Position numbers and translations under genes: made by a program. DNA of 64,000 nt from Cercophora sp. LCS_1 (lineage: Eukaryota; Ascomycota; Sordariomycetes; Sordariales; Lasiosphaeriaceae), in NCBI GenBank assembly GCA_036250225.1, contig JAPZLL010000002.1, forward strand, positions 620,001 to 684,000, written 5' to 3'. The stretch's first letter is position 1. Every line of letters starts with the position of its first letter. Positions 10,498-19,920 of the stretch are shown piece by piece. The notes below the pieces were generated by a model. The model saw only the letters and a list, made by a program, of their open reading frames with translations, was not told the origin of the DNA and did no database searches.

Positions 10498-12434
10498 TCA
10501 TATCGAAATTCGCCCGAATGATGATCGGGTTGCCGGAAGTGTCGCCCTTTTTGGTCTCAAATTTATGACCATTTCGAGTTCTCGAAGCATGCCCTTGTTT
10601 GCTTCCACTGACTCCCTGGCCGCCTCCCTCTTCTCTCGATCCTCCTTCATTTTTGCTATCCTTTCCTCCCTGGTAAACAGGCTGCGAGGCCGAGGAGGCA
10701 GGGAGACTGCCTCGAATACTTCGGCCTCATCGCGATCTGCTGGCGGGCTGCCAAAGGTAGAGCCCGGTGGTGATTCGCCTGTTAGGGCCTTGAAAGCCTC
10801 GAGCGCACCGCCCTCGTCGACCGTGGTCAAACCACTTAGCGATGTCGCCGGAGAGAGGAGTGCGCTGCTGATAGATGACAATCGTTTCTCGTTGCGATCG
10901 ATCCCCGATGCCAACGCTGCCTTTCCTTCCTCCCACGCCTGTTGCAGCATCTTCAAATCCTGTCCGATCGACTCATACTGAGCCATCAGGCTCGGCCCCA
11001 ACTCGGAAACATCCTCTGCTTCGTTCAGCGATCTCTCCGACTCCTCTCGTAGTAGCGCAAGTTTAGCTTGCAATCCCCGAATGCCCGTAGAGAGCCCGTT
11101 AAGCTTTCTGAGTTGGGTGCGTCGTTTTTCTCGGCCCGGTGTCAGTGGGACTTTGGAATCCGGAATAGGGGGGAACGCTAATTGAGTCAGCAAATGCCAA
11201 GATGAATGGGACATCAAGGGCCACTTACTCTCCTCCTCGCTAAGAATGTGGCAGATCCTCTCGTAGCATGCCCCGGTGACCTCACTGAGCGTCCTTAGTC
11301 CCTCCACAGCCGTGGACCACCTTAGGAAATCACCGTTGTCTCCTGTGGCTTCGAGCGCCAGCAACCCGCAGAGGACAATCTTGCGGATTGTGTGAAAGCG
11401 CGCAGCCCCGATCTTGAGAACCCGCAACGACTCTGGATCCTCGAATTCGCTGTCCTGGAAGCCCTGAAGGGCATCCTGGATATCAAAGTCGCTGATGTCG
11501 TAGACATCATGATACTTCTCAAGGTCAAGTTGCTCAGAGAAGCCCTTGATGACATTCGACACTTGGATATAGTTTTGGATCATATCGGCCAAGCGCTCTT
11601 TGAGTGTCTTCCTCAACCGGGCGCATCGGCGCGTCTGACTTCTATCTTCAATGCGGCTGATGGGGGGCAGCGGTGCGCTTCTGGAATGATGTAAGCGAGT
11701 GTAACCATGATGCGCAAAGCAACCGCGACTTACAGTTTGTAGCCCCTCGACACGAGTTCAACCTCCTGGATAAGTACAAGAGCAGCGCTCGATGCGCCGT
11801 CAAAGTCTTGAGACTTGGCGACGAACCGAGTTACCTCGGCCACGGCCTGCTCCCGAAGGGACCGCAACCACTGATGCCGAATGTAGACATGTGAGCCCAG
11901 GCCACCCGCAACTAATATCAGAACCGCGACAACCACGCGCTTCTTTGTCAGATGCGAGTAGCCGCCATAGTAAACCCAGCTGATTATCCACGCAACAAGC
12001 AGCGCGCCGGCTGCGGTCGTTAGTATCCCAGTTGACGTAGGAACCACCGGATTCTCAACACCTTCGGAACCTTCTCCCCTGGGTCGTCCGTACTGCGGTT
12101 GACCAGTGCTCGAATGCCCACTCAGAAGCTGCGACGCGACAATGGTATATCGAAATTGCTCGATAAATTTGTGGTTATCGGCTCGATCAATACTGGATGC
12201 GACGGCGCTTGGCAACGAGTTCGAAAGCGAACTTAGCCGGCCAACACGAGGAATATCGAGGCGTAGAGGGTCCGGTATTTTTGTGCGAAAGCGTTTTTTG
12301 ACCATCGGTCGCCCTACAGGGGCGAACACCGGGCTCTGCGGCGGCGATTCATCGTGCTTCTCGGAGGCAGGCGGCGTTGGCGCCCAGTTCTCCTGTTGTT
12401 GTTGTTGCTGCTTCTCAGCGCCTTGGTCTGACAT
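10498..12434 (-). CDS. Vezatin/Inp2-like membrane protein (myosin-binding motif of peroxisomes)
   Basis: Three exons on the minus strand: 12434-11734, 11680-11229 and 11177-10498, giving 610 residues. Seen: a Gln-run and Pro-rich N-terminus, a conserved-looking block ending EQFRYTIVASQLLSGHS (about 110-126), two adjacent hydrophobic segments (about 160-205: GILTTAAGALLVAWIISWVY and VVVAVLILVAGGLGSHVYI), then a long helical, charged C-terminal half with coiled-coil character and a basic tail. This layout matches the fungal vezatin/Inp2 family, in which the yeast member Inp2 links peroxisomes to myosin V for inheritance. The name is family resemblance; the peroxisomal role here is inferred. The second intron (11178-11228) is 51 bp and stop-free, so its retention keeps the frame. 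An in-frame ATG 29 codons upstream (12521) could extend the N-terminus. Confidence 0.72.
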
Positions 12435-13677
12435 CGCATGCGAGTTAGAGAGATGTGAACAGAATCTATGGTGTGTTGCGAAAGGAGAGTTTGTGCAGGT
12501 CTTTGCAAAAGAGGCAACCAACCATTCAGATAGTCTGCGAGAGGCGTGTGGTCCTCAACGACGGTCTCCATGAAGGGTGCTGCACGGCGATTGGGCTATG
12601 GGGCTAGCTGTCCATCTGGCGCACAAAGGAGCGACCGTACACTCGACCCTCCTCGATTGCTCCGAACTCGAGTTGCAGAATGCACACAAGGCGAGACGCA
12701 GAGGGGGGTTGGATCAGCTGGTCTTTGTGTGTGGGTGTGGGTGTGGCGGCTATGACGAAGAGGGGGAAACGTGATTTGCTAGCGCTGTCGACTGCCGCTC
12801 TGCATGTTCTGCGGCCTGCGTCGCGATGGGAGTCCTCTTCGAAGCGCGCGGTGGACTTGCTGTGTTCACGGTGTTAAAACTGTTGAAGAGATAACAATGG
12901 GCACATGCAGACACCCGAGAGAGCTGGAGGTTTACGGACACCCTCGCACCTGACGCTAACAGCTCATTAAACCTTCGGCAGCACGGCCACCACGGGCTCT
13001 CCACCTCGTTCGCTCGCAGATGAATTCTACCAGGTGCACCCGGCCTCGGTTACAACGATACCTGAAATTCCCACATTTGAGGCTGTAAGCCAATCAAACT
13101 CTTCGGAGAGCGCCAAGGACGCGATTGATTCTTAGGCCGCCGCTTGAGAGCTTCAGCCACAGCCCGCTGGACAAAGTGGCAAGATAACAATGCGCAAGAC
13201 GTTGGGCGGCCGAGACCGAGTAAGGCGAATCCACAAGTTTGAAGCTTTTCGGAGCTTCTCTCCTGTTTGACGACGGACCAGAAACAAATGACAGCTCGAC
13301 GCCTCGAAACCGCATAAACTGCATAAACTTGACGAAATGGGAAATCTACACAGTAAAGTTTGGGTCGCGTCCCCTGGTAAACTGCTAAATTGCCTGGAAC
13401 AGGGGTCGGGTTGTTGTCGCAATGTTTCCGGGAAGAGTTTAGGCCTGACATCAGATGGACTCGGATTTCGCGGGGGTGTCCCGCACCGTCCCAAATGCAA
13501 GCCCCGTTCACCGCTCGCCTAGCACGCTCACCTAGGTGAGCCAGCAAGCTCCACGTGCCGCACTCCAGGGTCGTTTGATGATCGCGACCAAGCACATCAA
13601 AAAGCCAATCTCAATCGAGCGAGCACCACCAGCCTTGTCTGCCCCACGACAGCATCCCTCTACCGACAACCGCCAAA
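12435..13677. other. Divergent promoter region between Inp2-like gene and EMC6
   Basis: No supportable gene. The 181-codon open frame at 13050-13595 (minus) overlaps two other long frames, has no domain and many Arg/Cys/Ser codons, and is best read as chance in GC-rich DNA. GT-rich tracts occur near 12720-12755. Confidence 0.5.
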
Positions 13678-14106
13678 ATGTCCACAATAGAGCGTGAGCT
13701 CCAAATCTCCCCTCTAGTCCCCGAATCCATCCAGCACAACTCTCGGGTGCGTCACTCCCCTTTTTGAGCATCCGTCTCGAGCTTCAAGCTAACCACCCCT
13801 CAGACCCTCTACAACCTCCAATCCCTCACCTCGTCCCTCCTAGGCGTCAGCGCTGGCATCCTCGGTCTTGAGTCATACAGTGGCTTCCTCTTCTACGTCA
13901 TCTTTTCCCTCCTCACAACAACCGTTTTCTACCTCCTGCGCGTCGCCCCGTCGTCATCATCATCGTCGTCGTCGTCGAGCAAAGGGTTTCTAGATACAAG
14001 CGAATACTTCCGAGGGACATTTGAGTTCTGGGCTGGGGGTTTGATGAATGGGTTGGCCGGGTTTACCCTGACGTGGACACTATTTTACGGTTTGGTGAGG
14101 GCATGA
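13678..14106 (+). CDS. EMC6: ER membrane protein complex subunit 6
   Basis: Two exons, 13678-13746 and 13804-14106, encode 123 residues; the 57-bp intron is phase 0. EMC6 is a core subunit of the ER membrane complex, which inserts tail-anchored and multipass proteins. Seen: a polar N-terminus (MSTIERELQISPLVPESIQH), the conserved NLQSLTSSLLGVSAGILGLE (first membrane segment), a second segment (GFLFYVIFSLLTTTVFYLL), and a third near the C-terminus (GLMNGLAGFTLTWTLFYGLV). A run of ten Ser, encoded by tcatcatcatcgtcg-type repeats, sits in the loop after the second segment and is probably polymorphic. The gene is too finely split to appear as one long open frame but is unambiguous once spliced. 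Confidence 0.93.
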
Positions 14107-14523
14107 TGTTGGTTCAAGAGTGTTAGAGCATGGATAGGCGTTGGGTGTTCAGGGTATATATTATGGATGGTCGATTGAGAAAACAGTAGTCAAGGCTGTG
14201 AAAATCTTCACTGCGAGAATTTCTGCTAGTTTGGCCGCAACAACTTCGGAGTGATCAGGTTGTGCCTGCAAGGAATGCCGTACCCACCAAGACCGCCAGA
14301 GCGCTCGGTGCCATTATATTGGCTGGAAATTGTGTGTCGAAACTCAACATCAAAGTCAGACTGCAAGATCATGGTAGCGATACCGAGCAAAGAAGCCGCC
14401 GCAGCCATATCTCGAGAAGAAGCAGGTGTCAACAACGTAAAACTTTCATATCCAGAAACAAGACGCTACAAAAGATGATAAACAACAAACACTATCCAAT
14501 CAACGCTACATCGCTCGCCCAGT
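14107..14523. other. Convergent 3' region between EMC6 and the GTPase gene
   Basis: Two genes end toward each other here. I see no further gene or repeat. Confidence 0.45.
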
Positions 14524-17106
14524 TTACTCCTCGATCTCGACAACCTTCCCCATGAAGCCCTCCAGACCAACCCGATCCTGCTTCTGCTCCTCCAAGACCA
14601 AGATGCTTGACCCGAGCTCGATCCATTCCCGCCTAGACAACAGCTCTAGCTGCACCTTGACCGCCCCCCCTATGTCAGACCCGAACTCAAGCCCGTCATC
14701 GCCCATTTCCTCACTGAGATCAAACATGACGTCGTTATCATCAGTGGCGCCCTTGCTTCCGTCAACCTGGTCATCTTCCGCCTTCTGTACACGCAGCACT
14801 TTTGCTATCGTCCGAACGCTAGCAACATAGATGTGCACATGAGTGCCGACGGACAACGAGGCAGCCTCAACATCCTCAAATACAACTGTCAACCCACTCA
14901 CAGCCTGGAGAGACAACCCCGTGGCGTTCATGTGATCGCTTGCGACTGCGAGAACCATCCCCGTGCGAATTTTAGGAGTTTTTGGCAGCGAATCAAAGAC
15001 GATTCCAACCGAGCCAGCCTGCCCTGCCGTCAAGGTCTGGACGGGGAGACGTAGGTTACGGATGCTGACAATCGAAGCGGCGTGCCATTCACCCTTAATC
15101 GCCGAGGCCGACACTATGCTCTTTGCTGCACTGCGACTCAGTTCGGTCGAGCTAGGGTGGGAGTTGGAAAGCCCATAGCTTCCCGGAGCAAGACGGTCGT
15201 CAGGAGTAGCGACTCGCGGCGAATCAGTGCCGTCTTCAGGAGGGAAGGGGCCTAAGATGACCTTGTCACCGACTGCAAGGTTCCCGAACCGGAGATAGCC
15301 AACAACCACTGCACCATTGTCGGTTTGCTGTTCACCGTGCTTTGTTTCGAGGGCGTAGGCAGCCGTAAGATTATATTTTTCCTCGATATGGAAGAGGCAT
15401 TTTGGCTGCTCGGGGTTAAGAGCCGCGCCGATGTAATCGTGAGAGGTCGGGCCAGGAGGTAGTGGAAGGCTTTGCAAGAGGGCATGAAGGATCCCGATGC
15501 CCGTCCCATTGACAGCGCTGGTCAAGACAATCGGGATGACTGAAAGGAGATCATCCTTTGCCACTAGCCCGTCTAAGACAGGCTTTACAGCTTTGCGGTC
15601 CAGCTCTGAGATCGCGTGCATGCCAGCGCTGTTGGGACCAGGCTTGATAAACTTTGAAGTCCGGCCAGTGGCCTTGATCTTGGCCATTATATCTTGTAGC
15701 ATCGAACGGAGACTTGCTTTTGCAATGTCCGACTTTGTGATGGCAATGACCAGTGGCAGCTTCAATTTCAAGCAAAGATCGAGGTATGCCAAACTGATCC
15801 CAACACCTAGCTCGGCGGTGGATGATGTCTCTGTTTTGTCCCCGCTGTCGGCAGCAACACAGAGCAACGTCCAGTGCGGAGCTGAGCCAATAAGTCCACG
15901 GATAACGGTTCTGCGGTACCTGAGATGACCTGCAGAATCTGACAAGAACGCCAACCGGCCTGTCTCTGTTAAGGTGTGGATGTCAACCCACGACTCGACA
16001 CCGGGATGCTCGTAATTGATGATCTTGCCCTCGTTGTACCCTATGAGCTCCTGTGCAATGGAAGATGTGATGCCAGAGTTGACCTCATGGGCGTGTCTGA
16101 GCAAGCCCAGGCGATTGCTTCCTCGGCCATTGTCAAGGGTTCCATTGGCGAGAGTACCAAGTAGGGTTGATTTTCCAGATGTGGTAGGCCCTGTGAGCGT
16201 CACACGAAGTTGATCAGTGGTGAGGGGGCCTCGCTTGGAGCCCGACGCATCATCAACTGGAGAGGCTGATTGATGGGCTTCAGAGCTTGTTGAATGTTCC
16301 GAAACCTCAATTGACTTGAGATCCGGGGTAACAATGGCTTCGGCTACCCATAGCTTCTCATGATGGTGTGCAGGCTCAGCCGGAGAACTTGTCGAGTCTT
16401 CGGAGTCACTAGAATCGATCCACTCGCAGTCGCCGACCAAAACCTCCCGGATAATCTTCATATGACATCCGAGACTCGAGGCCATGACGCGCAGCACATT
16501 CAGACTTTCATCCAGCTCATCTTGAGTGAGACCAATAAGCGTTCCATCATCCGCAACTCCAATTTCGTACAAGGCCCCCTTCGAGGCCTCAATTCCGGCA
16601 ATGAGCTTTCCGGGCTTGATCTCGATATCCGAAGACACGGGGCCGTCTGGGAGCGTTGGCACAACAAGCTTTGATGTGCCGGATGTTGTATGGTGTGGGC
16701 AGGTCTGCTGTAGTCTCCAGAGAAGCTGAGTGGTCAAGTGGTGGAGCCGGTCTTGTCGTCCCTGGTTCGATGCGCTACCCACTGCTGGAGCTGCTTTGGC
16801 CGTCCTAGGGCCTGATGGAGGTCGGGACTGAATAGATCCAGAAATCTTGGTCGAGGTGCTCGTCCGTTCATATTTTCTCCTTGGCCTTAGCAGCAAATGA
16901 AGTTTGTATTCTGTTGGGCCGTCTTGAGGTTCTGGGTTGAGCTTTGCAATGCCATACTCGGAGAGGACTCCAGTCTTTATGCTTTCGCGTCGAGACACAA
17001 CCCGTTCCTTGGGGGCGGGCGTCTCGCTGGGTTCACCCGATTTATCCGACTTGAGCCATGGCGATGAGACCCGCTGGGGCCCTTCTTCGAAAGTAAAGAC
17101 AGACAT
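14524..17106 (-). CDS. GTPBP1/GTPBP2-type translational GTPase
   Basis: Uninterrupted minus-strand gene of 860 residues from the chosen ATG at 17106 (MSVFTFEEGPQ); the frame stays open to an ATG at 17199, adding 31 residues. Seen: a long disordered N-terminus with several SR/SP sites, then an EF-Tu-like G domain: G1 GPTTSGKST (about residue 305), G3 DSAGH, G4 TKSD and G5-like TSAVNG. EF-Tu-type beta-barrel domains follow (LRFGNLAVGDKVILGPFP and a later barrel). GTPBP1/2 proteins bind aminoacyl-tRNA and act in ribosome rescue or mRNA surveillance in animals; the role in fungi is unclear to me. The absence of introns across 2.6 kb is unusual beside its neighbours. Assignment to the GTPBP1/2 branch rather than another EF-Tu relative is by overall layout. 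Confidence 0.86.
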   Translation of the reverse strand: MSVFTFEEGPQRVSSPWLKSDKSGEPSETPAPKERVVSRRESIKTGVLSEYGIAKLNPEPQDGPTEYKLHLLLRPRRKYERTSTSTKISGSIQSRPPSGPRTAKAAPAVGSASNQGRQDRLHHLTTQLLWRLQQTCPHHTTSGTSKLVVPTLPDGPVSSDIEIKPGKLIAGIEASKGALYEIGVADDGTLIGLTQDELDESLNVLRVMASSLGCHMKIIREVLVGDCEWIDSSDSEDSTSSPAEPAHHHEKLWVAEAIVTPDLKSIEVSEHSTSSEAHQSASPVDDASGSKRGPLTTDQLRVTLTGPTTSGKSTLLGTLANGTLDNGRGSNRLGLLRHAHEVNSGITSSIAQELIGYNEGKIINYEHPGVESWVDIHTLTETGRLAFLSDSAGHLRYRRTVIRGLIGSAPHWTLLCVAADSGDKTETSSTAELGVGISLAYLDLCLKLKLPLVIAITKSDIAKASLRSMLQDIMAKIKATGRTSKFIKPGPNSAGMHAISELDRKAVKPVLDGLVAKDDLLSVIPIVLTSAVNGTGIGILHALLQSLPLPPGPTSHDYIGAALNPEQPKCLFHIEEKYNLTAAYALETKHGEQQTDNGAVVVGYLRFGNLAVGDKVILGPFPPEDGTDSPRVATPDDRLAPGSYGLSNSHPSSTELSRSAAKSIVSASAIKGEWHAASIVSIRNLRLPVQTLTAGQAGSVGIVFDSLPKTPKIRTGMVLAVASDHMNATGLSLQAVSGLTVVFEDVEAASLSVGTHVHIYVASVRTIAKVLRVQKAEDDQVDGSKGATDDNDVMFDLSEEMGDDGLEFGSDIGGAVKVQLELLSRREWIELGSSILVLEEQKQDRVGLEGFMGKVVEIEE

Positions 17107-18031
17107 TCTGGAGACAACAATGACGGTGTGTCGACCAGGATGCCCGGTTTGCGTATCCAACGAAAGCGGGGAGGTGGCGATCACGGCCAATGCTGTCAAA
17201 ATACACTAGGCGATGCTGAATCCAAATGATTGTTGTAAGTGTTTTATACGACAGGTTATCATGAGAGTTGGTAGGTTATGTATTCGAGGTATCATCTTGG
17301 AGAAGGTCCGCTTGCTTGCTCCCGCCGCAGGGGCAATGAAAGTCTCGAACGTGAACCGGGGAAGGTCCGTTGGTGACAATTCAAAGAGAAATCACCGGGG
17401 CCTAGAGAAAACGGAACATTGTGCGTAGAATGTCAATTGTAAAATCCAAGGGCGTGCTAGAAAGTGATGCAAGAGAGCGGGCACAGTCACTTCTTGAGAG
17501 TGTGACGCATCGGGACAAGTTGGCTGAGAGGTTGCTCACCGCCGGCTGGCAAGGCACTTGCCAAATCCTGGACCCTGAACCCCCACACTGGGGTTGCAGA
17601 ACGCCAAGATGACCTCGATGGCTGGACCCAGGGAAACAGGGTTAGGGTTGCCAAATATGCTTCAACAGTATTCCCAAGACCCATCGCTGGAGCTGAAGAG
17701 CCAACTTAGGTATCTTGAGGTATGCGCTCGCTTGATGGTTTCTGTTGGCCGCGTGTTCTCGTTCGCTCATTCGATCCTCATTGGCACCGCCGCTGCTGAC
17801 GATTCCTGTGGCGGGGCACGGGGCTAAGCTGAGGGGCCCAGCGAACAAAACCCCTGAACCACCCTGGGCTGGAACAAACCCAAGACACAGGCTCGCCGCA
17901 CGTCCACACCAGCCCCGCCTCCTCTCCCATCACCCGAACCTCGTTCTTTTCTTCGACATCGACTTTGCGGCTTTTCGATTCCTGCGTATTCCCTTCCATC
18001 GTACCAAGTCGTTGAGTTAACCGCCGCCGTA
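17107..18031. other. Divergent promoter region between GTPase gene and SEC9
   Basis: No gene is seen. The SEC9-proximal part (17830-18030) is C-rich on the plus strand, typical of fungal leaders. The rest shows no motif I can support. Confidence 0.5.
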
Positions 18032-19446
18032 ATGAAGAAGCTGTTTGGCAAGAAGGACAAGTCCGACAGGGGCTCCCCCGCACCCCAGGACGAGAACCCC
18101 TATGCCAGACAGCCAACCGAGGATCCCTACGCGAAGCCTTCTGCACCGAGTTCCAATTCTTACGGCCAGCCCAACCGTCCTGTCGGTCTCCCAAGCGGCC
18201 CTCGCGGCGGTGGCGGTCTGCCCCGTGGCCCCGCGCCTGGCAGCGGGTACGGCGGTCCTCCACCGCCCTACTCTGGGAACAACAGCCCGCAACCTGGCGG
18301 CCGAGGCCCGGCTCCCCAACAAAATTCCGGGTATGGAAATGATAGGCTCGGCGCTCAGGGCGGTTATGGCGGCAACAGATACGACAACGGCGGCGCTCCC
18401 TACGATAACAAGCAGCCTGGCCAGGGCTCTTATGGTGGCGCGCCGCAGCGACAAGGAGGATACGGTGGTCTCGGTGGAGGCGACGACGACAGTCGAGGTG
18501 GCCTCTTCAACAACTATAAGCCCCCGGCTGCCCGTCAGGACAGCAACTGGGGGTCGGGCCCCGACGGCCCGGCGCAATCGAGTGGCGGTTATGGCGGTGG
18601 TGCATATGGTGACTACGGGCAGGACCGCGAGTTGACCGAGGAGGAGAAGGAAGAAATGCAAGTCCAAGACATTAAGAGGCAAATCATCGATACCCAAAAG
18701 GCAACCCTGGCCAGTGGCGGCAGATCCATGCAACTGGTTGATGCTGGAGCGCAGAGTGCCATGAATATTGCTCAGGCTCTTGCTCGCCAGAGGGAGCATC
18801 TTGACAATGCAGAGAGGAACATCGATAACGCTTGTAAGCCATCGGTCTCTTATCACAAGGTTGATCGCAGCACGCTAACTTAACCCATAGCCGTTCACAA
18901 CCGTATTGCCAAGGAGCAAACCAAACGCCTCGATAAACTCAACGGCTCGATGTTCAGACCCACAGGTTTGAGCAAGAAGAAGATCAATGAGCTTGACGAA
19001 CAAAGCAAACTTAGTGAACAGGAGGAAATGAGAACCAGAGACGAGGCCCGAAGAGAAGCCTACCAAGGGAGGCAAAGAATGGATGGCATGATGCAAGACC
19101 TGCAGAAGCCAAGACAGCTCGGAGCCGCGAGCCGCAACAAGTCCAAGAGAGAGGAGTTCAAGTTCGAGGACGACGATGGCGAGCAAGAGGCGATGAATGA
19201 GGAGATTGACAACATCACCGACCAGCTTGCTGCGGGCGTTTCCATGCTCCATGGCGCTGCCAGGGCTATCAACTACGAATTGGAGGATCAAATCAAGCAG
19301 GTTGACCGCATCACCGAGAAGGTAAGAAGGACTTCGAAGACACACGTAAGGCCAAATGCTTACTTGATTTACAGAGCGATCGGGCACACGACCAGGTGCG
19401 GGACAACCACAGGAAGTTGGAGAGGGCTGCGAGGATGAAGCCATGA
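18032..19446 (+). CDS. SEC9: Plasma-membrane t-SNARE Sec9 (SNAP-25 family)
   Basis: Three exons, 18032-18833, 18891-19321 and 19375-19446, encode 434 residues. Sec9 pairs with Sso (syntaxin) and Snc (VAMP) to fuse secretory vesicles with the plasma membrane. Seen: MKKLFGKKDKSDRG at the start, a Gly/Pro/Tyr/Asn-rich disordered region (about 15-200), then the first SNARE helix (about 205-300), a short linker with GLSKKKINELDEQ, and the second SNARE helix (about 360-430). The ending SDRAHDQVRDNHRKLERAAR is typical of the family. No membrane segment is present, as expected. The final exon of 72 nt is needed to complete the second SNARE helix. An antisense frame across the Gly-rich region is a composition shadow. 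Confidence 0.95.
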
Positions 19447-19920
19447 TGAGATTGCGGCAAATTAGGCTACGGGTTGCAGGATAGGGTTCGAGGGGTTTGT
19501 TTATGCATTGCTAGCATTTCTTATCATACAGCAATCCGCTATCAAATTGTTTGTGAAGACAATGAATCTCACGGCCCTGCCGGTTTCATGAATCCGTTGG
19601 TTTCCTCGTCGGCCCCGTATTGTGAATTCTGATAGGCATCAACAGAACAATCGAATGCCTTTTTGAATAACATTTAGACATTCGAACATCGACTGATATA
19701 TCTGGATTTTGGATTTACCTCTTTTCAGTTGATGAATATCCCTTCGGCTCTTTTATGAATGCCGTTTATTCTCGTTCATGTGCCCCACTTTTATCCGTTG
19801 AGATCCAATTAGATGTCTTACCGATCTGAAGTTTCAACTTCAGCACCAAATGCCGCCACAGGCTTTCATCCATTTCTCATCACAGCAAACCCTTGCACGA
19901 CCACCAGCGCGACTACCAAA
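19447..19920. other. Intergenic between SEC9 and the DEAH helicase
   Basis: Part of this span is comparatively AT-rich (about 19500-19760) and likely holds the SEC9 terminator region and helicase promoter. The helicase frame is open back to an ATG at 19813, but I prefer the ATG at 19921. Confidence 0.45.

Noticed and set aside
13050..13595. 181-codon minus-strand open frame upstream of EMC6
   Set aside because: Overlaps other long frames in GC-rich DNA and has no recognisable motif; better explained as chance.
18017..18856. 279-codon open frame antisense to SEC9 exon 1
   Set aside because: It is the reverse shadow of the Gly/Pro-rich region; Leu/Val/Ala-rich content follows from complementing Gly/Pro codons.
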